A DNA stretch of 49,976 nucleotides from SKNW01 sp050485865 (GTDB lineage Bacteria > Gemmatimonadota > Gemmatimonadetes > Longimicrobiales > Gaopeijiaceae), in NCBI GenBank assembly GCA_050485865.1, contig JBJHCE010000007.1, forward strand, positions 1 to 49,976. The letters run 5' to 3'. This document shows, one piece after another, positions 7,324 to 15,803 of the stretch; the stretch's first letter is position 1, and each line of letters opens with the position of its first letter. The translations under genes and the position numbers were made by a program. The notes beneath the pieces are model-generated. The model was given only the letters and a program-made list of their open reading frames with translations. It was not told the origin of the DNA and ran no database searches.

Positions 7324-7937
7324 ACCTTCTCCTCGAGCGCCCAGTCGCCGAGCGAGGTGCCGGCGTGGAGCTCGGCCAGGCGGGCAAGCTCGGGGAGCGC
7401 CTTCCGGGGGTCCGAGCCCTTCCGGAGGAGGAGCTCCACGAGCTCCCGGCTCACCACCGCCTCGCCGGGGCTCCCGGAAGGAAGGCACGCCCGCGCGCGG
7501 CGAAACCAGCGGGCCGCCTCGTCGGGTCGCTTCAGGTCGTCGCGGAGGAGGCGGGCACCCCGGAGGAGGGGCTCCGGATCGGACGGATCCTCCCGGGCGG
7601 CGTCCTCGTACGCGTCGAGCGCCTCGTCGTAGCGGCCCCGGGCGGCGAGGGACTGGGCAAGGGAGTGCTCGCTCCTCCTCCGCTTCCCCATTCCGGGGTG
7701 GAAGAGGGAGCCCGCGGCGGCTCCTGCGCCCTCGACCAGGAGGTACGCCGCCGCCATGACACAGCCCCCCCCGAGCAGGGCAAGGGGGAGGATCCAGATC
7801 GGGCTTCCGCCCCGGAGAAGCGCGTGCGCCACCCCGGCCAGGGCCCCGAGCGCCGCCCCCGGAAGCCCGCCCCAGAAGAGGAGGCGGAGGAACCGGCTCC
7901 GCGCATGGAGGTCCGTGTCCCGGAGCCGCGCCTTCAC
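7290..7937 (-). CDS. Membrane-anchored TPR-repeat protein
   Basis: 215 aa from GTG 7937, which overlaps the stop of the alcohol dehydrogenase gene as GTGA. Residues ~15-70 hold two hydrophobic helices (LLFWGGLPGAALGALAGVA and WILPLALLGGGCVMAAAYLL). The rest is tetratricopeptide-like: HSLAQSLAARGRYDEALDAY, then EDPSDPEPLLRGARLLRDD and DEAARWFRRARACLP. Such proteins usually scaffold envelope complexes; no partner is evident. An upstream in-frame extension to 8750 exists but lies antisense-free within the dehydrogenase gene and has arginine/glycine-rich shadow composition, so it is excluded. The last ten codons are in the 102-bp repeat. Confidence 0.75.
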   Translation of the reverse strand: MKARLRDTDLHARSRFLRLLFWGGLPGAALGALAGVAHALLRGGSPIWILPLALLGGGCVMAAAYLLVEGAGAAAGSLFHPGMGKRRRSEHSLAQSLAARGRYDEALDAYEDAAREDPSDPEPLLRGARLLRDDLKRPDEAARWFRRARACLPSGSPGEAVVSRELVELLLRKGSDPRKALPELARLAELHAGTSLGDWALEEKVRVRGGSELLD

Positions 7938-9067
7938 GGCACGATGATCGCCTTCGTGACCCGGAGCGCCTCCACGTCGTCCAGCGCCTCCTCGGCGCGA
8001 TCGAGACCGTACCGCCCGCCGATCACCGCCTCGAAGGGGAGCCGCTCGCCATGCCGGGCCAGGAGCCGGAGCGCCCCCACCAGGTGGCGGAAGTCGGTCC
8101 CCCACTGCCCCCGAAGCTCCACGTGCTTCCGGTTCATCTGCGTGTGGGGGTTCACCTCCACGGGCCCCGCGTCGGTGTAGTGCCCCGCCACCACGTAGCG
8201 TCCCCCGTCGCGCAGCAGGTCGAGCCCCTCGGGGATCGCCGCCGGGTTCCCGCTGGCCTCGATCACCACGTCGGCACCCCGCCCCCCGGTGGCGTCGAGC
8301 ACCGCGACCCTCCGCTCCGCCTCGTCGGTCTCGCCGGCGCCGAGTCCCAGCGTCCGGTCCACCCCGAAGCGTGGGGCAAGGGCAAGCCGCGCCCGGGGAG
8401 CCCCGATCAGGATCACCTGCCCCGCCCCCCGCAGGTGGGCAAACGCCGCGGCGGCGAGCCCCACCGGCCCGGCCCCCTGCACCACCACCGTGTCTCCCAT
8501 CCCGAGCGCGCTCCGCTCCACTGCGGCAAACCCGGTGAAGAGCCCGCATCCGCCCCCGATGAAGCGCTCCGCCGTGACCCCTTCCGGGATGCGGAGGATC
8601 CGGACCCCGGCCTTCAGCAGGATCGCCTCGCTCCACCCGCCCAGGAGCCCCTCCGACGCCGGAAAGGTGATTCCGTACACCCGCCGCGACCCGCACCGGT
8701 TGGGCTGCCCCGCCACCGTGCAGTGGTAGCAGGCATGACACGTTCCCCACACGTCGAGAAAGGTCACGAGGTCACCCACCCCGAGCGGCTCCCCGAGCGC
8801 ATCCTCCTCCACCCCTCCGAGCGCCGCCACCCGCCCCACGCTCACGTGCCCGGGAATGATCGGGTACGGCACCCCGGAAAGCCGCCCGTGCCGGAGGTGC
8901 ACGTCGGTCCCGCACACCTCGCTCGCCACCGTCTCCAGGAGCACCTCGCCGGGGGCCGGGTCGGGGACCGGCCGCTCCTCCACCCGGACGGGGGCGCCGG
9001 GTCCGGGCATGAGCACCACCCGGGCGCTTCCTCCAGGCGCGATGCGGGGCGGCACGCCGGTCAGCAC
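7934..9067 (-). CDS. Zinc-dependent alcohol dehydrogenase (MDR family)
   Basis: 377 aa. Medium-chain dehydrogenase that would oxidise an alcohol using NAD(P). Seen: VCGTD (catalytic Zn Cys), structural zinc site CHACYHC followed by a fourth Cys after seven residues, GGGCGLFTGF for the third zinc ligand region, and the Rossmann motif VVQGAGPVGLAA. Oddity: the usual GHE after the catalytic Cys reads GHV (PGHVSVG), so the conserved glutamate is lost. Start: GTG 9067 overlaps the end of the HesB-like gene; longer in-frame extensions run through that gene and are rejected. Substrate not predictable; no pathway neighbours. Confidence 0.85.
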   Translation of the reverse strand: MLTGVPPRIAPGGSARVVLMPGPGAPVRVEERPVPDPAPGEVLLETVASEVCGTDVHLRHGRLSGVPYPIIPGHVSVGRVAALGGVEEDALGEPLGVGDLVTFLDVWGTCHACYHCTVAGQPNRCGSRRVYGITFPASEGLLGGWSEAILLKAGVRILRIPEGVTAERFIGGGCGLFTGFAAVERSALGMGDTVVVQGAGPVGLAAAAFAHLRGAGQVILIGAPRARLALAPRFGVDRTLGLGAGETDEAERRVAVLDATGGRGADVVIEASGNPAAIPEGLDLLRDGGRYVVAGHYTDAGPVEVNPHTQMNRKHVELRGQWGTDFRHLVGALRLLARHGERLPFEAVIGGRYGLDRAEEALDDVEALRVTKAIIVP

Positions 9068-9423
9068 CTGCGGCCGCCGGCGCCCCGGGGGTGCCGGAAC
9101 GCGAACCCCTCGCCGAGCCCCGGTGCATCCACCCACTCCACCAGGAGTCCGTCCAGCGCCCACGCGTGTTCCGGGGCGAGAAAGAGGCGGATCCCCTCTC
9201 CTTCGAGCACGTGGTCGCCCGGCTCGGGCCCGGCCTCGAGGACCAGGTCGAAGCGGAGCGGCGTGGCGCACCCGGCGCCGAAACCCGCGGTGATCCGGAG
9301 GCCGCCGTCCGGGAGGAGCGCTTCCTCCTCGAGCATCTCGCGCACCCGCTCGACCGCCGCCGGCGAGAGTAGAATCCGGGGGGGTGCCGGCGGGGCGTCG
9401 GGGCCTTCGGCGAGGAGGGACAT
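9061..9423 (-). CDS. HesB/IscA-like protein with degenerate cysteine ligands
   Basis: 120 aa from ATG 9423. The fold signature is clear: ILLSPAAVERVREMLEEE, then LRITAGFGAGCATPLRFDLV, and a C-terminal EWVDAPGLGEGFAFRHP. A-type Fe-S carriers use one Cys in the middle and a CxC pair at the end. Here the middle Cys is present, but the end reads RGAGGRRC, leaving one terminal Cys. It probably cannot hold an Fe-S cluster in the classic way, and may be a structural relative with another role. It heads the minus-strand run into the alcohol dehydrogenase, with overlapping ends. Confidence 0.65.
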   Translation of the reverse strand: MSLLAEGPDAPPAPPRILLSPAAVERVREMLEEEALLPDGGLRITAGFGAGCATPLRFDLVLEAGPEPGDHVLEGEGIRLFLAPEHAWALDGLLVEWVDAPGLGEGFAFRHPRGAGGRRC

Positions 9424-9603
9424 GGCAGGGCGGGGCGGCAGGCGGAACGGAGCGGCGCGGGGTCGAGCCGGGGGGCGTCCCGGAAAGCTACCGCGCACCG
9501 GAGGGTGGGGCCATGCAGGCGTGGCCGGCCGTCCGGCCGTTGCGCGAGGCCGAGGGGCGGCGCGACCGTGAGGGGGAGTCCACCCGCGGCCCGAGCCCGT
9601 TGC

Positions 9604-9659
9604 CCCGAACCCGATCCCCCGAACCCGATCCCCCGCTCCCGATCCCCCGCTCCCCCGCT
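9604..9659. repeat. 14-bp degenerate tandem repeat, four units
   Basis: Units CCCGAACCCGATCC (9604-9617 and 9618-9631), CCCGCTCCCGATCC (9632-9645) and a diverged fourth (9646-9659). It lies just upstream of the GHL10-type gene, in the 244-bp divergent gap after 9423. Confidence 0.8.
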
Positions 9660-9667
9660 ACCGATCC

Positions 9668-9703
9668 GTGGTCCGTTCCGTGGTCCGTTCCGTGGTCCGA
9701 TCC
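9668..9703. repeat. 12-bp tandem repeat at the start of the glycoside hydrolase gene
   Basis: GTGGTCCGTTCC twice, then GTGGTCCGATCC. Each unit supplies an in-frame GTG, giving three equivalent possible starts and a VRSV repeat at the N-terminus. Confidence 0.85.
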
Positions 9704-11188
9704 GCGTACCCCCGAATCCGGCCCGCCCGCAGCCTGCCGGCCCGGGTCCTCGCCGGTGCATCCGTTCTTCTCCTTTCCTGGGGATGCGATGGGCCCGGCC
9801 CTTCCGCGCCGGGGCCGACGGGTCCTCCGCCCCGGGCGGAGTCCCTCGCCCCTGCCTCCGGGTCGCCCATGGCCTCGCCCGCCGCCCTCACCCTGAGGGG
9901 GACGGGGCTCCGGAACGCCGAGCTCCGGGTGGATCCGCCCCTCGTGCTCCACGTGGACCAGGTCTCGGACACCGCGGTGGTCTTCCGCCTCTCGTACCGG
10001 GGCGGGGCGCCGGGGGCGCAGTGGATCCGGGTCGAGACCGCCGCCGGGCGCGACAGCGTGGCCTTCCTGGTGGAGCCCCTCTCCGCCGGTGACACGCTTG
10101 CCGAGACCCGGGCGCTCTGGGTGAGCCGGTGGGAGCACCACGCCGCCTCGCCGGCCGGGCTCCGGGCAATGGTGACCCGGGCGGCGGCGGCGGGGTTCAA
10201 CACCCTGGTCTTCCAGGTGCGGGGAAACGGCGATGCCTTTCACCACTCGACCCTCGAGCCCTGGTCGCCCCTCCTCACGGGGACGCTCGGGGTGGGGCCC
10301 GGGTGGGACCCCCTGGAGGTCGTGCTGGAGGAAGCGGCGCTCCGGGGGATCGAGGTCCACGCCTGGCTGAACGCCTTCACCGGGTGGAGCGGGGGGGGGC
10401 CGCCCCCCGAGTCCACCCCCCGCCACGCCTTCCTGGACCACCCGGACTGGGTCATGGTGGATGCTTCCGGGGTGCCCATGCCCTACCAGCTCGGGGTGGT
10501 GCGGTGGTTCTCGCCGGGGCATCCGGGGGTGCGGAGCCGGCTTGCGGCGGTGGCCGCGGAGGTGGTGCGGCGCTACCCGGTGGCGGGGGTCCACCTGGAC
10601 TTCATCCGCTACCCGGGCCCCACCTGGTCCTTCGACGCGCCGTCCCTTGCCGCCTGGGACTCGATGCGGGTCACGGAGCCGGCCCTCGGGTTCGATGACG
10701 CCCGCCGCCGCTTCGTGACGATGGCGGTGGCCGAGGTCCGGGACTCCCTCGACCTGGCCGCCCCGGGGCGGGAGCTTTCCGCTGCCGTCTGGGGGATCTA
10801 CCGGAACACCCGGGGGTGGCCCGGCGTGAGTCGGGGGTACGAGGACCGCTTCCAGGATCCCCGGCGGTGGGACGCCCTCGGGCTCGTGGACGCGCTGGCC
10901 CCCATGGTCTACTGGCCCATGGCGGAGGAGTACGGGGCGCGCCTCGACTTCGGGTGGCTCGCCGACGAGCACGTGGCGGGGGTGGGGGCCGCCCACACCT
11001 GGGTGGGGATCGACGCCCACGCCCTCTCGGGGCCCGAGCTCGCCCGCCACGTGGAGCGCTCCCGCCTGGCCGGCGCCGAGGGGGTGGCCCTCTTCAGCCT
11101 CTCGGCCCTCGACGCCGACCCCGAGCGGTGGGGGTGGCTCCAGGAGGGAGCCTTCCGCTGGCCGGCCCGGCCGGTGCCCCGGCCCTGA
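9668..11188 (+). CDS. GHL10/YddW-type glycoside hydrolase-like lipoprotein
   Basis: 506 aa as drawn. Matches the family 10-like (GHL10, PF02638-type) TIM barrel: ETRALWVSRWEHH starts the barrel, then NTLVFQVRGNGDAFH, GIEVHAWLNAFTGW, the probable active-site strand VHLDFIRYPGP, ALAPMVYWPM and GVALFSLSALD. Relatives include E. coli DigH (YddW), which cleaves peptide-free peptidoglycan. The signal ARVLAGASVLLLSWGC suggests a lipoprotein. Residues ~50-130 before the barrel look like a beta-sandwich. The start is ambiguous among GTGs at 9668, 9680 and 9692 because of the 12-bp repeat. A cell-wall role is inferred from the family. Confidence 0.85.
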   Translation: MVRSVVRSVVRSAYPRIRPARSLPARVLAGASVLLLSWGCDGPGPSAPGPTGPPPRAESLAPASGSPMASPAALTLRGTGLRNAELRVDPPLVLHVDQVSDTAVVFRLSYRGGAPGAQWIRVETAAGRDSVAFLVEPLSAGDTLAETRALWVSRWEHHAASPAGLRAMVTRAAAAGFNTLVFQVRGNGDAFHHSTLEPWSPLLTGTLGVGPGWDPLEVVLEEAALRGIEVHAWLNAFTGWSGGGPPPESTPRHAFLDHPDWVMVDASGVPMPYQLGVVRWFSPGHPGVRSRLAAVAAEVVRRYPVAGVHLDFIRYPGPTWSFDAPSLAAWDSMRVTEPALGFDDARRRFVTMAVAEVRDSLDLAAPGRELSAAVWGIYRNTRGWPGVSRGYEDRFQDPRRWDALGLVDALAPMVYWPMAEEYGARLDFGWLADEHVAGVGAAHTWVGIDAHALSGPELARHVERSRLAGAEGVALFSLSALDADPERWGWLQEGAFRWPARPVPRP

Positions 11189-11203
11189 GTGGCTTCGCCG
11201 GCA

Positions 11204-11311
11204 TTACCGGAAACGGGGTGAAGTGATCCTGGTCATCAACTAATTTGCGGAAGTGTACACCTTCCGGTATTGTATTCGTGACGCGATGGGCTTCACGGTT
11301 CTTCCGGTAAT
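11204..11311. promoter_or_regulatory. Promoter and TTCCGGTA(A)T boxes upstream of the AAA ATPase
   Basis: An AT-richer island. TTGCGG (11245-11250), 17-bp spacer and TATTGT (11268-11273) look like a sigma-70-type promoter for the ATPase. The box TTCCGGTAAT occurs at 11302-11311, its reverse complement ATTACCGGAA at 11204-11213, and a shorter TTCCGGTAT at 11262-11270 overlapping the -10. These may be operator sites. Confidence 0.5.
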
Positions 11312-11327
11312 TCAGAAGAGGTTTCTC

Positions 11328-12635
11328 ATGGCTACGGTTGCGAGGTTCTGGCGAGTTCGAAACCTGCGCGACAACCCCTTCTTCCAGGTGGCCCTGGAGC
11401 CGAGCGATGACGCTCGTTACCCCATCCACCTGTTCGTTGGGCGCACGGCAGAAGCCGAACGAATTCTTGCCACCATGGAAAGCTCCGACAGCAGAAGTGC
11501 CATCCAGGGAGCCCCAGGCGTAGGAAAGACCAGTCTCGTTCAGTACGTGAAGGCAAGGGCAGCCGAGGAGGGCATTGCCTCGACCGAAGGCTGGGTGACG
11601 CTGGGAAGCGGAGCGGATCTCGAGAACGTGCTGCTGCAGATTCTCGGGGAGGTATACTTTGCGCTCATGGGCGCAGACGCGGGGGAGTTTCAGGGGCACG
11701 AGTCCATGAAGGCCGCGCGCCAGCTCCTGCTTGCGTACGAGATCGAGGGCGGTGGGGTCAGCTTCGGAATCGCGACCGTTACCGGTGGGGTGAGCAGGTC
11801 AAGGTCCACGCACGCCGGTCCCGGGGCGGTACTGGTCCACGTTCCGCGCCTGCTCCGAGAGCTCGCGGGCCTGGCACTCCGATCCCGGAGGCTCCGCGGG
11901 GTGCTCGTACATCTCAACAATCTCGAGAATCCCGCCGAAGCCAATGCGCAGAACGCGGCACGGGTGCTACGCGACTTGAGAGATCACTGCCTGCTGGTGC
12001 CGGGACTTCATTACGTTGTGGCGGGAACGGAGGGTGCGGTGCGAACGGTGATCTCCGGTCAACCGCAACTGCGGGGTGTGTTCGGCGTCCCGGAGATCGT
12101 GTCTCCGCTGGAACCCCACGAGGTGCGGGACCTTCTCCAGCGGCGCTTCGAGTACCTCAGGATCAACCGGGATGAACCGGTCCCCCCGTTCGTGACGGAC
12201 GATTCGCTCACCGAACTGTACCGTCTGTTCAAGGGTGATCTCCGAAGCACACTTCAGGCCCTGGAGGAGGCTGCGAAGAGACTCGCACCTCTCGCAGAAC
12301 ACCCGACGGACCCCATGGACGAACAGGCCCTCAGGCATGTGCTCAAGCACGTCTACCAGCAGATGGTCCGAGCGCGGCTGGACGAAACCGCGCTTCGGCA
12401 TGTCGAGCGCCTGGCCGGCAGGGTAGGGAGTGATCCTTTCACCCGTGCAGACTTCGCGAAGGCCATCGAGCGGACGGACCGGCAGGCGCGGGTCGTTCTC
12501 TCGGAGCTTGAAGCGAACGAGATCGTGCAGTCCGTCGGGCAGGAGGCGGCGGATGGACCCGGTCGTCCGGCGGAAATCTTCGCGTTGACCGGTATGGCGC
12601 GCCTTGCGTTTACCGTCGATCCGGAAGCTGCATAG
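11328..12635 (+). CDS. Orphan AAA ATPase with C-terminal winged-helix-like region
   Basis: 435 aa from ATG 11328 (AGAGG six bases upstream); a longer frame from 11253 lacks an RBS. Walker A is IQGAPGVGKTSLVQ. The Walker B strand reads RGVLVHLNNLE, with Asn where the acidic residue is usual, recalling the DN-type Walker B of STAND/KAP-like ATPases. LHYVVAGTEGAVR is a sensor-1-like strand and KGDLRSTLQALEE a sensor-2-like Arg. The C-terminal 90 residues (VGSDPFTRADFAKAIERTDR then QARVVLSELEANEIVQ) resemble a winged helix. I do not recognise a specific system. Its 3' end overlaps the convergent copper monooxygenase gene by 26 bp. Codon composition is less GC-extreme than its neighbours, so it may be acquired. 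Confidence 0.75.
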   Translation: MATVARFWRVRNLRDNPFFQVALEPSDDARYPIHLFVGRTAEAERILATMESSDSRSAIQGAPGVGKTSLVQYVKARAAEEGIASTEGWVTLGSGADLENVLLQILGEVYFALMGADAGEFQGHESMKAARQLLLAYEIEGGGVSFGIATVTGGVSRSRSTHAGPGAVLVHVPRLLRELAGLALRSRRLRGVLVHLNNLENPAEANAQNAARVLRDLRDHCLLVPGLHYVVAGTEGAVRTVISGQPQLRGVFGVPEIVSPLEPHEVRDLLQRRFEYLRINRDEPVPPFVTDDSLTELYRLFKGDLRSTLQALEEAAKRLAPLAEHPTDPMDEQALRHVLKHVYQQMVRARLDETALRHVERLAGRVGSDPFTRADFAKAIERTDRQARVVLSELEANEIVQSVGQEAADGPGRPAEIFALTGMARLAFTVDPEAA

Positions 12636-14100
12636 GCTCGGGCTTCGCGCCCTCCTCCGGCGGCTCCTCCCCGGTGGCCGGGGCGTCGGCGATCCTCACC
12701 GCGATGTACGAGAAGTTGAAGCACATCTCGTCGTAGGAGCCGTAGCCTCCGAAGACCGTCTCGTCGCTCCAGTTCTCGAAGGTGCACCGCACCCCCAGCG
12801 TCGCTCCCCGGAGCGCCTGCCGGCTGAAGACCTTGGGCTCGACGAAGGTGAAGTCCCGCTGCCAGCGGAGGTCCCAGCGGGGCACCGAGAGAAGCGTCTC
12901 CTTTTCTCCGGTCGGATGGATCAGGTGGATGTCGCCGGAGTGGCCGAAGGCATGCATGTGGAGGTTCGCGGAGTGGAGCTCGAGGGCCTCGATCCGGTCC
13001 TGGGGGACCCGGGTCACCCGGGCAATGTAGGGAAGGAGCGCCTCCAGGTTGTCAGTGACCTGGTAGCTCCGCCGCTCGCCCGCCGGGATCACCATGGAGC
13101 GGTTCGCCTGGGCCACGAGCCAGTCTCCACGGGTCTGGGAGAAGTGGAAGGCGGGGCGCTCCACGGACTCGGCCACGGTGAAGTCGATGAGCGTGTTCTC
13201 GTCGCGCTCGCCGGGGGCGTCCTGGGCGTAGTAGTGCATCTGGACGACCAGGGCGGAGCCGGGCTCCATGTAGATCCCGGTCCCTTCCGGGAAGGTGTGC
13301 CCGTCCATTCCCGGGGCCCAGTGGGCGAGCCAGAACCCCGAGCGGTTGAGCTCAGCGACCCCGCCGGGGTAACGGGCCTCGTAGGCCTCCCGGTCGGCCC
13401 GCCGCCCCAGCCGGTCGGGGAGGGCCCCGCCGAAGCACTGGTACCCGGCGCCCTCCTCCATCTCCTCGAGCTCGCGGAAGCGCTCGACCATTTCGGGGCT
13501 CACCGCGTGCACCACGGTGTGGTGCGACACGAGGAGGTTTCCTGGGCGGGCCCGGAACCCGGTAATGAAGCGGGGCTCGGTCTCGGTCCAGTCCACGACG
13601 AAGCACCGGTAGTCGTCGGGGCGGCCCTGATTCGGGAGGTAGTACCCCCCCGGAAGGACGTCGAGGGTCAGGTCCGAGCGGAACGGTCCGTGGTGACCTC
13701 CGTGCCCTCCGCCGGAGCCCGCGTGGTGGAGCACCGGGTCCGGGCGCGGCTCACCCTTCGGAAACCCCGCTTCCCGCCAGCGCCGCACCAGGTCCAGCTC
13801 GGCGGCGGAAAGCGAGGGGTTCCCCACGTACTCCTGGTGCCCCTCCTCGGCGATCCACGGGGGCATGAGCCGGTCCAGGACCATGGCCGCGATGAGGCGG
13901 TTCCGGACGAAGGTCTCCTCCGGGTCCTCCATGGACCACCCCGGTCCCTCCTCGGTGTGGCAGGAGAGGCAGTGCTGGGCCAGGAGCGGGCGGATGTCCG
14001 CATAGTACTCCTGCCCCCGGGCCTCGGCGGGGAGGGCGAGGAGGGCTCCGGCGACTGCGGCCAGGAGGCCGGCGGCGGCGAGGGGTGCGTTCTGCTTCAT
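12610..14100 (-). CDS. PHM-like type II copper monooxygenase with N-terminal cytochrome c motif
   Basis: 496 aa from ATG 14100. Signal peptide ends near EARGQ. Residues 44-48 are CLSCH, a heme-c attachment motif, with a later Met-rich segment (MVLDRLMPPW) that could supply the axial ligand. The C-terminal two thirds resemble ascorbate-dependent copper monooxygenases (PHM/DBM): VSHHTVVHAV (CuH site pair), VVQMHYYAQ, LHMHAFGHSG (HxH of CuM) and YDEMCFNFSY (Met ligand). The heme domain could deliver electrons to the copper centres in the periplasm, replacing ascorbate; this is inference. A glycine/histidine-rich linker (HHAGSGGGHGGHHG) separates the domains. It is downstream of the amidase gene on the same strand. 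Confidence 0.85.
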   Translation of the reverse strand: MKQNAPLAAAGLLAAVAGALLALPAEARGQEYYADIRPLLAQHCLSCHTEEGPGWSMEDPEETFVRNRLIAAMVLDRLMPPWIAEEGHQEYVGNPSLSAAELDLVRRWREAGFPKGEPRPDPVLHHAGSGGGHGGHHGPFRSDLTLDVLPGGYYLPNQGRPDDYRCFVVDWTETEPRFITGFRARPGNLLVSHHTVVHAVSPEMVERFRELEEMEEGAGYQCFGGALPDRLGRRADREAYEARYPGGVAELNRSGFWLAHWAPGMDGHTFPEGTGIYMEPGSALVVQMHYYAQDAPGERDENTLIDFTVAESVERPAFHFSQTRGDWLVAQANRSMVIPAGERRSYQVTDNLEALLPYIARVTRVPQDRIEALELHSANLHMHAFGHSGDIHLIHPTGEKETLLSVPRWDLRWQRDFTFVEPKVFSRQALRGATLGVRCTFENWSDETVFGGYGSYDEMCFNFSYIAVRIADAPATGEEPPEEGAKPEPMQLPDRR

Positions 14101-14194
14101 GGTTTGGGGACGGGTTCGGCCGGGTTCCCGGCGTGGGGGTGCGTGGGTGGGTGGCGGGGCTTGTGGGGGCTGTGCGGAGATGCTCGGCTGGGGG

Positions 14195-14962
14195 TCAGCG
14201 GGCCCCGGCCTCGGGGTCCGCAACCACCGGAAACGGGAGGAACTGCTCCACCGCCGCGGCGATCCCCCGGGCCGACCGCTCCGGCGCACGGATCAGGATT
14301 TCCTGGTCCCTGGGGCTCGTGAGGAAGCCCGCCTCGATGATCACCCCCGGGGTGCGGGGGTCGATGGCGTGCGTGTAGCGACGGGTGTTGAACGCGTAGT
14401 ACCCCTGCATGGTGCGCGTGGGGATGCGTGCGCGGAGCCCCGTGGCGTCGCGGTAGTGCTCCACCAGGACGTCGGCAAAGGCCTGGGCGCGCCCGGTGGC
14501 GTCCCTCCGGGGGGCCGCAACCGAGAAGCCCGACGCCGAGGGCGAATGGAAGCCGTCGGCGTGGATCGCAATGAAGAGATCAGCCCGGTGGCGGGGGGGA
14601 ACGGTGGCGGGGAGGATCTCGACCACGTACCCCCGGGCCTCGAGGAGGGCCGCGGTCCGCCGGGCGATCTCGAGGGTCACCTCCCACTCGTGCTTCCCCC
14701 CGCCCAGCGTGCCGTTGCTCCGGATCCGGGCGAGCTCGTCGGGGGCCTCGTGGGCCCGCCAGTGCCCCGCCTGAATGGCGATCCTGGGCGCCTCGGCGGC
14801 CGGGGCCGCACCCGGGGCGGCAGGCTGGGCGGCGAGGGGTGCCGGGGCCAGGGCGATGCCGAACCCGGCGCCGAACGCCATGCCCGAGGCGGCAAGGAGC
14901 ACGGCGGCCACCCGGAACCGGGGGAGCGAGCGGATCTGGGGCTGAACGATTCCGTCGGTCAT
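14195..14962 (-). CDS. N-acetylmuramoyl-L-alanine amidase (Amidase_3)
   Basis: 255 aa from ATG 14962 (an in-frame ATG at 14992 is possible). Zinc amidase that cleaves the amide between MurNAc and the stem peptide. Signal peptide about residues 1-46 (VAAVLLAASGMAFGAG ... LAAQ). Zinc and catalytic residues visible: His67 (IQAGHWR), Glu92 (HEWEVT), His134 (IAIHADGF) and Glu210 (VIIEAGFL). No SH3 or LysM domain. About 95 bp upstream of the copper monooxygenase; divergent from the DUF305 gene across 166 bp that probably contains both promoters. Confidence 0.9.
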   Translation of the reverse strand: MTDGIVQPQIRSLPRFRVAAVLLAASGMAFGAGFGIALAPAPLAAQPAAPGAAPAAEAPRIAIQAGHWRAHEAPDELARIRSNGTLGGGKHEWEVTLEIARRTAALLEARGYVVEILPATVPPRHRADLFIAIHADGFHSPSASGFSVAAPRRDATGRAQAFADVLVEHYRDATGLRARIPTRTMQGYYAFNTRRYTHAIDPRTPGVIIEAGFLTSPRDQEILIRAPERSARGIAAAVEQFLPFPVVADPEAGAR

Positions 14963-15128
14963 GATTCCGTCAGAATAGGATGGGCGGGGCATCGGGGAAA
15001 GACCGGGGGCGGCGACCGGCGGAACGAACGGGTGGCGGCCCGGCAGCGGGATGCGTACCTTGGCCGCCCTCCCCTGCATCTCCCAACAGGACCCCGGAGC
15101 GGGTCCCCGGACCCCGCTAGAGTATCCG

Positions 15129-15788
15129 ATGTCGATGAACGTTAGTCCGCGCCTGATGCTGTTCGGGCTCCTCCTTGCCCTCGTCCCGGCCGCCTGCGGC
15201 GGGGAGCACGACGGGGCCCACGCGCCCGGCACCACCGATGCCGCCGAGCACGCCCACGACGACCCCCATGCCCACCACGGGCACGGCGACCTTCCGGCCA
15301 CGGCGGGGCCCGGGTACACGGTCGACGACGTGCGCTTCATGCAGATGATGATCGCCCACCACGACCAGGCGCTCCGGATGGCGGCCCTCGTTCCGGACCG
15401 GACCGAGCGCGACGACATGCGGCGCCTGGCGCTCCGGATCGACATCTCGCAGAAGGACGAGATCGAGTTCATGGAGGGGTGGCTCCGCGAGCGGGGGCAG
15501 GCGATCCCCGACGAGGCGCTCCGCCTTTCGATGGACATGCCCGGAACGGTGACACCCGAGCAGTTCGATGCCCTCCGGGCCGCCCGGGGCACCGCCTTCG
15601 ACCGCCTCTTTCTCGAATTCATGATCGAGCACCACCTGGGAGCCCTCGAGATGGTGGACGAGGTGTTCCAGAGCCCCGGGTCGACGCAGGACTCGGATCT
15701 CTTCCGTTTCGTAACCGACGTGGGAGCCGACCAGGGCGACGAGATTCTCGCCATGGAGCGGCTGCTGGCCCGCCTGGAAACCCCCTGA
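15129..15788 (+). CDS. DUF305 family lipoprotein, His-rich
   Basis: 219 aa. Signal LMLFGLLLALVPAAC with lipobox. A His/Asp-rich linker (EHAHDDPHAHHGHGD) follows and could bind metal. Two DUF305 halves carry the characteristic Met/His helices: DVRFMQMMIAHHDQALRMAA and LFLEFMIEHHLGALEMVDEV. DUF305 proteins are ferritin-like four-helix proteins often tied to copper or metal handling. The start at 15129 (MSMNV) has no strong RBS; ATG 15135 is an alternative. The LVIVD gene begins 15 bp after its stop, so the two are one operon. Confidence 0.88.
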   Translation: MSMNVSPRLMLFGLLLALVPAACGGEHDGAHAPGTTDAAEHAHDDPHAHHGHGDLPATAGPGYTVDDVRFMQMMIAHHDQALRMAALVPDRTERDDMRRLALRIDISQKDEIEFMEGWLRERGQAIPDEALRLSMDMPGTVTPEQFDALRAARGTAFDRLFLEFMIEHHLGALEMVDEVFQSPGSTQDSDLFRFVTDVGADQGDEILAMERLLARLETP

Positions 15789-15803
15789 AGGAGTGGACAC
15801 CCG

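Noticed and set aside
7938..8750. N-terminal extension of the TPR protein
   Set aside because: Lies inside the dehydrogenase gene and has shadow composition; GTG 7937 has the GTGA overlap typical of this operon.
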